Source: Luminiphilus sp.
GTDB taxonomy: Bacteria > Pseudomonadota > Gammaproteobacteria > Pseudomonadales > Halieaceae
Assembly: GCA_029251065.1 (NCBI GenBank)
Contig: JAQXEB010000074.1
Location: 1 to 5,024 of the forward strand
Reading direction: 5' to 3'
DNA length: 5,024 bases
Part shown: piece by piece, positions 1-5,024 of the stretch
Position numbering within the stretch: the first letter of the stretch is position 1
How the letters are laid out: each line of letters starts with the position of its first letter
Program-made: the position numbers and the translations under genes
Notes under the pieces: generated by a model
What the model was told of the DNA's origin: nothing
Databases searched by the model: none
The model's input: the letters and a program-made list of their open reading frames with translations, nothing else

Positions 1-198
1 GAGGCGACCGTGGTTCCAAAGCTCCCAGCGAGGGGCGAGACATTGACCCCTGATCAGGTCATTGCCGAAGTGGAGCGTTGTCTTGAGACCGACACACCGT
101 TTGCCTACCCAGGAAAGCAAACGAAATTTGGTGTTTGGATGCGGCGTTTATTTCCTGGACTCGTTTGGAAAGCGTCCCATGAGGCGGAAGGGTTTTAG
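1..198 (+). CDS. C-terminal end of a probable SDR-family oxidoreductase (5' partial)
   Basis: The reading frame is open at the left edge and ends at TAG 196-198, leaving 65 residues of a longer protein. A GTG at position 10 could be read as a start, but the frame runs on past the edge, so I treat this as a fragment. The visible end contains PFAYPGKQTKFGVWMRRL, then FPGLVWKAS and HEAEGF. Tails of this form (PG, an aromatic or basic stretch, R-L-x-PG-L-x-W, H-x-A-E-G at the end) occur in a group of classical NAD(P)-dependent SDRs of about 260-300 residues, which is the basis of the call. The Rossmann motif and the YxxxK active site lie outside the window, so neither cofactor nor substrate can be stated. 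It converges on the minus-strand SDR across about 230 bp. The family call rests on the tail alone and is moderate; that this is a real coding end is more certain. Confidence 0.6.
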   Translation, partial: EATVVPKLPARGETLTPDQVIAEVERCLETDTPFAYPGKQTKFGVWMRRLFPGLVWKASHEAEGF

Positions 199-264
199 AG
201 GGAAGGACCTGCGCCGAGGAAGGGTGAGCTGTTCGTCGACCACTACACTTTCGATCTTGACATT

Positions 265-394
265 ACCACCGCTATCAAAACCCTTTTTGGTGCAGTGTCG
301 GGGGTTGGACCCTGCGATACCGCCCGCTATTGCATGGTCGCTTAAGTGACTAAAGCACGAACTGCGGCGACCATTGTGCCGGCATAGCGGTGGT
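265..394. repeat. Nested inverted repeats (11 bp around 8 bp)
   Basis: ACCACCGCTAT at 265-275 has an exact reverse complement, ATAGCGGTGGT, at 384-394. Inside this pair ATGGTCGC at 334-341 is matched by GCGACCAT at 367-374. A minor stem GGGT/ACCC with a 3-nt loop sits at 302-312. The pairs are properly nested, so a transcript from either strand could form a closed multibranch fold. Neither strand shows a GC-rich stem directly followed by a T tract, so it is not a classical terminator pair. Confidence 0.45.
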
Positions 395-407
395 CCTTTG
401 CGCCTCC

Positions 408-425
408 AAAAAAAACGAGAGTTCG
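408..425 (-). terminator. Weak possible terminator of the minus-strand SDR gene
   Basis: On the minus strand, a few bases after the SDR stop codon, a run of eight T (plus positions 415-408) follows a very short stem, CGA/TCG with a 4-nt loop (425-416). The T tract is good for intrinsic termination, but a 3-bp stem is far below the usual 5-10 bp. It is listed because position and orientation are right; the structure itself is unconvincing. Confidence 0.2.
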
Positions 426-429
426 ACGA

Positions 430-1212
430 TTAATTGACCACCGAGGTGCCGCCATCGACTGGAATAATCTGACCGGTAATAAACGCACCCGCAGGGGATG
501 CCAGCATAATCGCGACGCCCGCAATGTCAGAGGCTTCTCCCCAGCGACGCATTGGAATTGTTTGTAATTCCTCGTCAAAGGCTGCTTGATCGGTGCTCAG
601 AAATTCAGTCATCTTAGAATAGAAGCGGCCTGGCGCAATCGCATTGACACGAATGTGATCCTTGGCGAGTTCCGCTGATAGTATGCGCGTGAGTTGATGG
701 ATGCCGGCTTTTGAGATTGCGTAACTGAAGTTATCAACCGCATGACCAACCATGCCAGCGATAGAGCCAATATTAATGATGCTGGCCGTGTTGTCAGCGC
801 GGGCGTTTGCTTTTAACAGCGGGGCTAGAGCCTGAGTTAGAAAGAATGGGCTCTTGGTATTCACTGTCATCGTCTTGTCCCAACCGTGCTCCGGGAACTG
901 GCCAAATGGGGCACCCCAGCCCGCGCCTGCGTTGTTGACTAAAACGTCAATGTGGTCCTCGCGCGACACTAACTCGGAGACAAGGTTTTGCAGCCCGTCG
1001 GACGTCGCAACATCGCCCGGAATTGCAATGCACTCTCCGTACTGACTGAGTTCTTCGGCGGCACTTACACAGGCGTCGTGTTTGCGCGCTGTGATATACA
1101 CTCGCTTGGCACCGGCTTCCAGAAAACCCTGTGCCATGAAGGCACCGAGTCCGCGGCTTCCGCCGGTGACAACGCATATTTTATCGTGCATGGAAAATAA
1201 CGATTCGATCAT
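430..1212 (-). CDS. RhlG-like SDR family NADPH-dependent oxidoreductase
   Basis: This is a complete classical SDR of 260 residues, the usual length. It reduces or oxidises a carbonyl/alcohol pair with NAD(P)H in the cytosol. Visible motifs: TGGSRGLG dinucleotide loop (16-23), Arg43 after the second strand in ITARK (favours NADPH), GDV (66-68), NNAG (93-96), and the tetrad Asn118, Ser150, Tyr164, Lys168 (YAISK), then APGRF (193-197) and a DGG tail (253-255). Overall wording (YGEC.AIPGD, IHQLTR, VNAIAPGRF, IPM.RWG) resembles Pseudomonas RhlG, a beta-ketoacyl reductase first proposed for rhamnolipid synthesis, but no rhlA or rhlB partner is visible, so the symbol is withheld. Start: ATG 1212 has AGGA seven bases upstream on its strand, whereas the internal Met8 has no such site. 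The gene diverges from the oxidoreductase operon across about 390 bp and may serve the same pathway or a separate lipid role. Family call firm, substrate unknown. Confidence 0.9.
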   Translation of the reverse strand: MIESLFSMHDKICVVTGGSRGLGAFMAQGFLEAGAKRVYITARKHDACVSAAEELSQYGECIAIPGDVATSDGLQNLVSELVSREDHIDVLVNNAGAGWGAPFGQFPEHGWDKTMTVNTKSPFFLTQALAPLLKANARADNTASIINIGSIAGMVGHAVDNFSYAISKAGIHQLTRILSAELAKDHIRVNAIAPGRFYSKMTEFLSTDQAAFDEELQTIPMRRWGEASDIAGVAIMLASPAGAFITGQIIPVDGGTSVVN

Positions 1213-1604
1213 CTTTGTGTCCTATTTAGGCTTACTCGGGGGTGTTGAAGTCTTAGTTCATCTGCCACTGTTGGTCCGGCGACTATTTAGCGAAACTCAA
1301 CACTCTGTGGACATTGTCGCATAACGAGCCGATGGAGCCGATGCCGCTAAACACGGTCAATGCAGTTTTGTCGATTAGACTCATTGTCCTCAAGCTTTTT
1401 CATCGTATTGCAGTTATTTTTGAATACTCGCTTTCTTCGGCGGTAAGTCCCGGTGCTTTTGAGACTGGCGCCAGAATGGCCCATGGTTTTGGCGATGATT
1501 AGCGGTGTTGATTGGCCGCGCTTGAACACTGTCCAAAGGGACGATGGCTTGTCTTGCACGGTGGGTATACTCATTGGTCGTATTGTTGGTCATTGGACGA
1601 AGAC
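1213..1604. promoter_or_regulatory. Divergent intergenic control region
   Basis: About 390 bp separate the minus-strand SDR start from the preferred start of the flavin oxidoreductase. Short frames on both strands here have no recognisable protein character and no convincing ribosome binding sites. The stretch must hold the promoters of both divergent genes. Visible elements are a direct repeat CTATTTAG at 1222-1229 and 1283-1290, the first overlapping the SDR ribosome binding site; a 7-bp inverted pair GTGTTGA/TCAACAC at 1242-1248 and 1297-1303; a -10-like TATACT at 1566-1571; and two CATTGG copies at 1572-1577 and 1591-1596. No regulator gene lies beside it in the window. Confidence 0.55.
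1566..1571 (+). promoter_or_regulatory. Possible -10 box of the oxidoreductase operon
   Basis: TATACT matches the sigma-70 -10 consensus at five of six positions. Transcription would begin near 1578, giving a leader of roughly 27 nt before ATG 1605. No good -35 hexamer lies 16-18 bp upstream, so an activator would probably be needed if this is real. If used, it excludes the earlier TTG start at 1512. Confidence 0.3.
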
Positions 1605-2825
1605 ATGCTGACTGCCGCTTACGAGCCCTTGAAGCTCGGCCCCATCACCTTACCTAATCGCTTCATCAAGGCGGGCGCAAACGAAAATATGTCGAAGAAA
1701 GGACGTCCGACGCGCGCGATGCGCATGCATCATGAGGAGCTCGTTAAAGGCGGCGTTGGCATGACAACCATGGCCTACGTGGCGGTTGAGAAAGACGGAC
1801 GGACGTTGCCTGACCAGGTTTGGATTCACGATGAGGCGATGTCCGACCTGCGTGCCGTTACGGATGCCGTCCATGCCGCGGGCGGGAAAATTGCCGCGCA
1901 AATCACGCATGGCGGTAGTTTTGTGACGGGGGTTTTTATTCCCAGACGCTTGCAGAGCTCAGTATCAGGCTTCAATCCTGCCGGGTTGCTGCGGGGAAAT
2001 ATGTTCCGCCGCGCGATGAACGAAAAAGACATGGCGCGCATGGTCGATTTGTTTGTGAACGCTGCCGAGCGCTGCTTCGAAGCAGGATTCGATGCGGTTG
2101 AAATCCACATGGGTCATGGCTATTTACTGAACCAGTTTCTGTCACCTCTTGATAACAACCGAACCGATCAGTACGGTGGCAGCGCAGAGAACCGAGCACG
2201 ATTCCCGGCGTGGCTATTGAAGGCGGTCAAAGCCGCGGTAGGGGACCGTATGGCGGTCATCGCCAAGATCAATGTTGCGGATGGCCGAAGCAGAGGTGCG
2301 CAACTCGAAGATGGCATCGTGACCGCCAAGGTCCTTGAGGCAGCCGGGGCCGACATGTTGGTGCTCTCGGGCGGTCGTAACGTTGAATCAGGCTGGTTTA
2401 CCTTCGGTAGCAATATGAACTTGGAGGCGATGCTTCGTGTGCTGGGCAAGTGGTCACTGAGCGGAATGGCGATTGCTTCCACGCAAGCAGCCGTGCCGAA
2501 AATTGAGTTCAAAGAACTGTATTTTTGGGAGTACTCCACCAAGATCAGAGAAGCGGTGAAACTGCCTCTAGCCTACCTTGGGGGGGTCAAGTCGGCAGAC
2601 AACGTTGCTCAGTGTATGGACGCGGGTTTTGAGGCTGTGCAGTTGGCGAGGGCCTTATTACGCGAGCCGGATTTGATTAATCGATGGCGGGATGAGGGCG
2701 GCGACTCTCTCTGCGACAACTGCAACAGCTGTGTGGCGTACATTTACCACCCAGCGGGAACCTGGTGCATTCACCGACCTGCCAATAAGCTTGAGGATAA
2801 CCAAGTGCTCGCCTCGGTGAGCTAA
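1605..2825 (+). CDS. Old-yellow-enzyme-family NADH:flavin oxidoreductase with a [4Fe-4S] Cys motif
   Basis: This is a 406-residue FMN TIM-barrel enzyme of the OYE / 2,4-dienoyl-CoA reductase / trimethylamine dehydrogenase family, which typically reduces activated C=C bonds or oxidises small substrates in the cytosol. Motifs: YEPLKLGPITLPNR opening (6-19), QITHGG (99-104), HMGHGYLLNQFLSP (168-181), NRTDQYGGSAENR (185-197), Lys221 in AKIN, LGG (325-327, FMN phosphate region), ARALLREPDL (348-357). Cys370, 373, 376 and 388 give CX2CX2CX11C, close to the CX2CX2CX12C cluster of trimethylamine dehydrogenase; FadH uses CX2CX3CX11C. The C-terminal FAD/NAD(P) domain that follows in those two-flavin enzymes (about 670-730 residues) is absent: the stop comes 18 residues after the last Cys. 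Start: the frame allows TTG 1512 (437 residues), but the family opens a few residues before the EPLKLG motif, so ATG 1605 is preferred; its ribosome binding site is weak (GGACGAAG). Likely first gene of the rightward operon. Confidence 0.9.
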   Translation: MLTAAYEPLKLGPITLPNRFIKAGANENMSKKGRPTRAMRMHHEELVKGGVGMTTMAYVAVEKDGRTLPDQVWIHDEAMSDLRAVTDAVHAAGGKIAAQITHGGSFVTGVFIPRRLQSSVSGFNPAGLLRGNMFRRAMNEKDMARMVDLFVNAAERCFEAGFDAVEIHMGHGYLLNQFLSPLDNNRTDQYGGSAENRARFPAWLLKAVKAAVGDRMAVIAKINVADGRSRGAQLEDGIVTAKVLEAAGADMLVLSGGRNVESGWFTFGSNMNLEAMLRVLGKWSLSGMAIASTQAAVPKIEFKELYFWEYSTKIREAVKLPLAYLGGVKSADNVAQCMDAGFEAVQLARALLREPDLINRWRDEGGDSLCDNCNSCVAYIYHPAGTWCIHRPANKLEDNQVLASVS

Positions 2826-2943
2826 CAACACCCGGTTAGCCGAGATGTGCCGCGACTTGAGATAACAATAACGAGATGGCACTAACAAAAAGAATTCAGG
2901 TTAGAAGGCCACGAAAAGGTCTAGGAGAGAGGGTCAGGCGGTT
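2826..2943. other. 118-bp intergenic gap within the probable operon
   Basis: No gene and no stem-plus-T terminator is visible, so read-through from the flavin enzyme is plausible. TTGAGA at 2857-2862 resembles a -35 box, but no -10 box lies at the right distance. AGGAGA at 2923-2928 is a strong Shine-Dalgarno-like motif, though it sits 15 nt before the next ATG, somewhat far; AGG at 2936-2938 is closer and weaker. Confidence 0.4.
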
Positions 2944-3390
2944 ATGAAGATTGAATTCATGCGCGAGGTTGAAGCGCCGAAAGAGCTTGTCTGGTCCGTC
3001 ATTACCGACTTCGCGGCGTATGCTGAGTGGAACCCCTTTGTGGTCGACTGCAGAAGCGAGCTGAGCGTGGGCGCACCGATCGAGATGACCGTTCAATTGG
3101 GTAACCGCCAGCGCGAACAGGTGGAGTTTGTTTCTAAAGTCGTGCCAGGTGAGCTCTTTGAATATCGAATGAAACCGGTGGGTTCGCTCCTGCACAGCTA
3201 TCGGCAGCACGAGGTTGCATCACTGGGTGATAGTCGGACTCTTTACCGGTCAACGTTTGAGCTCAATGGCTGGTTATCACCGCTGGTCGGCGTGATGTTG
3301 AGTGGACCCTTGCACGATGGCTTCAAAGGAATGACGGACAGTCTGGTCAGTCGAGCGGAGCAGCGAGTCTCACGTCGCAGGGCCGATTAA
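2944..3390 (+). CDS. SRPBCC / polyketide cyclase-like small protein
   Basis: This 148-residue protein has the usual length of a stand-alone SRPBCC (START/Bet v 1-like) domain, a helix-grip fold enclosing a hydrophobic ligand pocket. The visible signature is the N-terminal strand MKIEFMREVEAP (1-12), then VWSVITDFAAYAEWNPF (16-32), the typical V-W/D-F-x-x-Y-x-x-W-N-P-F pattern of the Polyketide_cyc2 group. The long C-terminal helix that closes the pocket spans about 121-140 (GPLHDGFKGMTDSLVSRAEQ). There is no signal peptide or membrane segment, so it should be cytosolic. Members include cyclases, hydrolases, lipid carriers and many proteins of unknown role; no catalytic residue can be named here. 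ATG 2944 fits the first strand; the next Met (residue 6) would cut into it. The following SDR starts 15 bp after the stop, so the two are almost surely co-transcribed and may share a hydrophobic substrate. Family good, function open. Confidence 0.85.
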   Translation: MKIEFMREVEAPKELVWSVITDFAAYAEWNPFVVDCRSELSVGAPIEMTVQLGNRQREQVEFVSKVVPGELFEYRMKPVGSLLHSYRQHEVASLGDSRTLYRSTFELNGWLSPLVGVMLSGPLHDGFKGMTDSLVSRAEQRVSRRRAD

Positions 3391-3405
3391 AGCGGGGAGC
3401 AAAGT

Positions 3406-4284
3406 ATGGCGAAATCTGACCGGCCAGTGGCACTCGTCACTGGGGCAAGCCGAGGTGCAGGTGCGGGTATTGCGCGGGCACTGGGCAGCTACGGCATGCG
3501 TGTCTATGTGACAGGGCGCGCTGAAAGGGTGGGTGAAGCGCGAGGTTGGGATGGAGCTGCATTGCCGGGGACGATTCACAGCACAGCCACCGAGGTGACC
3601 GCTGCGGGGGGGGAGGGGATTTCTCTTCGCTGTGATCATGCCGATGACGAGCGTGTGCAAGAGGTCTTCGACCAAATCGAGGCCGAATCAGGCCGTCTCG
3701 ATCTGCTGGTAAACAACGCCACCATGATCCATCCAGAACTGATAACCCCAAGACCTTTCTGGGAGAAGCCGCTCGACGCGGTGGGTATTTTAGAGGTGGG
3801 ATTACGCTCCGCCTATGTCGCCAGCTGGCATGCGGCGCGCATCATGGTGCCTCAAGGGTCGGGGTTGATCGCTTTTGGTTCGTCATTTGGTGCGAACTGT
3901 TACATGCACGGGCCGGGCTACGGGGCGCAAAAAGCCGGCATTGATAAATTCGCACATGACATGCAGCACGACTTCACGGGTAGTGGGGTTAATGCCGTGT
4001 CGATTTGGATGGGCCCGTTACGGACTGAGCGCGCATTGATGGCCGCCGAAGTTCATCCTGAGCAGTACGAGGAGATTATGAAGGTCGCGGAGAACCCTGA
4101 ATACACCGGGCATTTACTGCACGCGCTGGCGTTCGACAACGTGATCGATAAATATGCGGGTCAGACGCTGATTGGTGCAGAGCTCGGTCTTGAGCTCGGT
4201 ATTGATGACGCGGGCGAGTACCGCGTGTCACATCGCGAAATGTTGGGAGGGCCGCCGGAACGCTCACCGGCGGTCATCTATTGA
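3406..4284 (+). CDS. DHRS1-like SDR family NAD(P)-dependent oxidoreductase
   Basis: This 292-residue SDR resembles the DHRS1 group in its wording: PFWEKP (117-122), EVGLRSAYV (130-138), RIMVPQGSGLI (145-155), SS then YMH (159-168) and an extended C-terminal region after WMGPLRTE (201-208). It should interconvert a ketone and an alcohol in the cytosol. Motifs: TGASRGAG (12-19), Arg38 in VTGR (points to NADP(H)), CD (76-77), NNA (103-105), Ser159 or Ser160, Tyr172 and Lys176 (YGAQK). The position that normally carries the tetrad Asn, aligned with the second Asn of NNVGLR in human DHRS1, appears to be Glu130; this is an alignment by eye. ATG 3406 has GGGGAG six bases upstream, the best ribosome binding site in the operon. 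A run of eight G (3606-3613) lies inside, with the frame intact. It sits 15 bp after the SRPBCC gene and 22 bp before the DUF3604 gene, so it is mid-operon. Substrate unknown. Confidence 0.9.
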   Translation: MAKSDRPVALVTGASRGAGAGIARALGSYGMRVYVTGRAERVGEARGWDGAALPGTIHSTATEVTAAGGEGISLRCDHADDERVQEVFDQIEAESGRLDLLVNNATMIHPELITPRPFWEKPLDAVGILEVGLRSAYVASWHAARIMVPQGSGLIAFGSSFGANCYMHGPGYGAQKAGIDKFAHDMQHDFTGSGVNAVSIWMGPLRTERALMAAEVHPEQYEEIMKVAENPEYTGHLLHALAFDNVIDKYAGQTLIGAELGLELGIDDAGEYRVSHREMLGGPPERSPAVIY

Positions 4285-4287
4285 AGA

Positions 4288-4299
4288 CCACTGCAGTGG
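4288..4299. repeat. 12-bp perfect palindrome in the SDR-DUF3604 gap
   Basis: CCACTGCAGTGG is its own reverse complement and fills most of the 22-bp gap between the SDR stop and the next ATG (4307). It could pair across transcripts or bind a dimeric protein, but as a contiguous palindrome without a loop it makes a poor RNA hairpin. A 12-bp palindrome is expected about once by chance in a window this size, so position is the only argument. Confidence 0.3.
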
Positions 4300-4306
4300 G
4301 CTCCCT

Positions 4307-5024
4307 ATGAATCGCTTTGCACCGGAGCATGGTGGCGTGGTTTTGAAAGGGCTGGTGCTGATTGCACTGGTTGCCTCAGTCGCCGCGTACCGCACGCTCG
4401 CGCCGATCGATGATCCGTCACTGCAAGGTCCCGAGACGGTGCTCGTCTCACGGGCAAAAACAATGCCGGTTTCAGGGGGTAATCGCGTGTATTGGGGGGA
4501 TTTGCACATTCATACGTCGCTGTCCAGTGATGCCTTTACCATGGGCGTGAGGGCCGTTCCTGATGATGTTTATCGTTTCGCCAAGGGTCTGACGATACAA
4601 CATGGCGCGGGCTATCCGGTGACGATTTCTCGACCCCTCGACTTTGCTGCGGTGACCGATCATGCGGAATATTTGGGTCAGGCGCGTCTGTCAGGACTCG
4701 ATGTGCCGACCACCCGGCAGCGTCTTGGCGACCTTTTGGCTGATGAAAATCGCCTGACTGTGACTCAGTCGTGGTGGGAAATCATGAGCTTAATTCGAGA
4801 CAATGGCTTTAAGCTGACGCTGGAGGGCGTCGACGCCGCGATCAACCGCAATGCATGGCAAGAGATTGTTGCAGCGGCTGAGCAGCATTACGAGCCCGGC
4901 GTGTTCACCACATTTCCCGGTTGGGAGTGGTCGGCTGACGCTGGCGATGTTGGCACACACCTCCACCGCAACGTCATTTACGGGAGCAGTGATCTTCCCG
5001 GTATACCCTTTAGCTCAATTGATG
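4307..5024 (+). CDS. DUF3604 family protein, membrane-anchored or secreted, PHP-like (3' partial)
   Basis: The frame is open from ATG 4307 to the right edge, giving 239 residues with no stop. Residues 11-27 (GGVVLKGLVLIALVASVA with flanks) form one hydrophobic segment after a short N-terminus with Arg3 and before Arg29, so the protein is anchored or exported; no lipobox Cys is seen. The rest begins the DUF3604 domain: VYWGDLHIHTSLSSDAF (61-77), DDVYRFAKG (86-94), RPLDFAAVTDHAEYLG (109-124) and PGWEWS (204-209). H67-x-H69 and Asp118-His119 match the metal-binding motifs of PHP-type hydrolases, so a metal-dependent hydrolase acting outside the cytoplasm is a reasonable inference, but I know of no established reaction for the family. 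Full members are usually much longer (roughly 600 residues or more), so about two thirds lie beyond the edge. The start lacks a clear ribosome binding site (GGG at 4298-4300); with a 22-bp gap after the SDR, coupled translation is likely. Confidence 0.85.
   Translation, partial: MNRFAPEHGGVVLKGLVLIALVASVAAYRTLAPIDDPSLQGPETVLVSRAKTMPVSGGNRVYWGDLHIHTSLSSDAFTMGVRAVPDDVYRFAKGLTIQHGAGYPVTISRPLDFAAVTDHAEYLGQARLSGLDVPTTRQRLGDLLADENRLTVTQSWWEIMSLIRDNGFKLTLEGVDAAINRNAWQEIVAAAEQHYEPGVFTTFPGWEWSADAGDVGTHLHRNVIYGSSDLPGIPFSSID

Larger units (their letters stand above)
199..429. other. Convergent intergenic stretch, no firm gene
   Basis: This stretch lies between two convergent stop codons. No open frame here has a good start and ribosome binding site. 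It holds an 11-bp perfect inverted repeat (265-275 with 384-394) enclosing an 8-bp one (334-341 with 367-374), a small hairpin with arms 302-305 and 309-312, and a run of eight A at 408-415. In the frame of the upstream gene, codons 229-345 translate to a protein-like stretch with no ATG near its beginning (see findings). It may be a decayed gene, a structured RNA or simply spacer; I cannot decide between these. Confidence 0.5.

Noticed and set aside
62..349. 95-codon plus-strand frame across the end of the left-edge gene
   Set aside because: It overlaps a better-supported frame, its composition is unlike a natural protein, and it has no ribosome binding site.
1223..1249. Possible minus-strand promoter (TTCAAC, 15 nt, TAAATA) for the RhlG-like gene
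   Set aside because: The spacing is short and transcription would start inside or after the ribosome binding site, only a few bases before the ATG.
1314..1574. Short frames on both strands in the divergent gap
   Set aside because: They have no recognisable domains, no good ribosome binding sites, and overlap each other; treated as non-coding.
1512..1604. N-terminal extension of the flavin oxidoreductase from TTG 1512 (31 extra residues)
   Set aside because: The family begins shortly before the EPLKLG motif, the TTG has no convincing ribosome binding site, and a possible -10 box at 1566-1571 lies inside the extension.
2168..2542. 124-codon open frame on the minus strand
   Set aside because: It lies wholly antisense to the well-supported OYE-family gene, and its translation is low-complexity and unlike any family.
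2857..2888. Possible internal promoter before the SRPBCC gene (TTGAGA with TAACAA)
   Set aside because: The spacer is 20 bp and the -10 match is poor.
4180..4200. Direct repeat GAGCTCGGT twice, 12 bp apart
   Set aside because: It encodes ELG-LELG in the SDR tail, where related proteins have similar acidic/leucine residues; ordinary coding sequence.

Overview
The window looks like an accessory metabolic region of a free-living, probably marine, gammaproteobacterium. This is an inference from protein style: an RhlG-like short-chain dehydrogenase/reductase (SDR), a DHRS1-like SDR, an Fe-S old-yellow-enzyme relative and a DUF3604 protein, all with moderate G+C. No RNA gene, mobile element or CRISPR array is visible, and no taxonomic marker is present.

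Layout. Left edge (1-198, +): the last 65 codons of a protein resembling the C-terminal end of an SDR. Positions 199-429 form a convergent intergenic stretch without a firm gene; it holds nested inverted repeats and a suggestive in-frame peptide. Positions 430-1212 (-) encode a complete RhlG-like SDR. Positions 1213-1604 form a divergent, non-coding control region of about 390 bp. Rightwards from there runs a probable operon: an FMN/[4Fe-4S] old-yellow-enzyme-family oxidoreductase (1605-2825), an SRPBCC/polyketide-cyclase-like protein (2944-3390), a DHRS1-like SDR (3406-4284) and the N-terminal third of a membrane-anchored DUF3604 protein (4307 to the right edge). The last three genes are only 15 and 22 bp apart.

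How the genes may work together. Three SDRs, one flavin/Fe-S ene-reductase-type enzyme and one small ligand-binding cyclase-fold protein are what one expects of a redox pathway acting on a hydrophobic ketone, enone or acyl-CoA substrate such as a lipid, terpenoid or steroid-like compound. The substrate cannot be read from the sequence. DUF3604 carries PHP-like metal-binding motifs, has no established role that I can cite, and is the least understood member. I see no defence, toxin or other clearly new system. The points most worth checking are the stand-alone Fe-S flavoenzyme, the DUF3604 gene co-located with it, and the unexplained stretch at 199-429.
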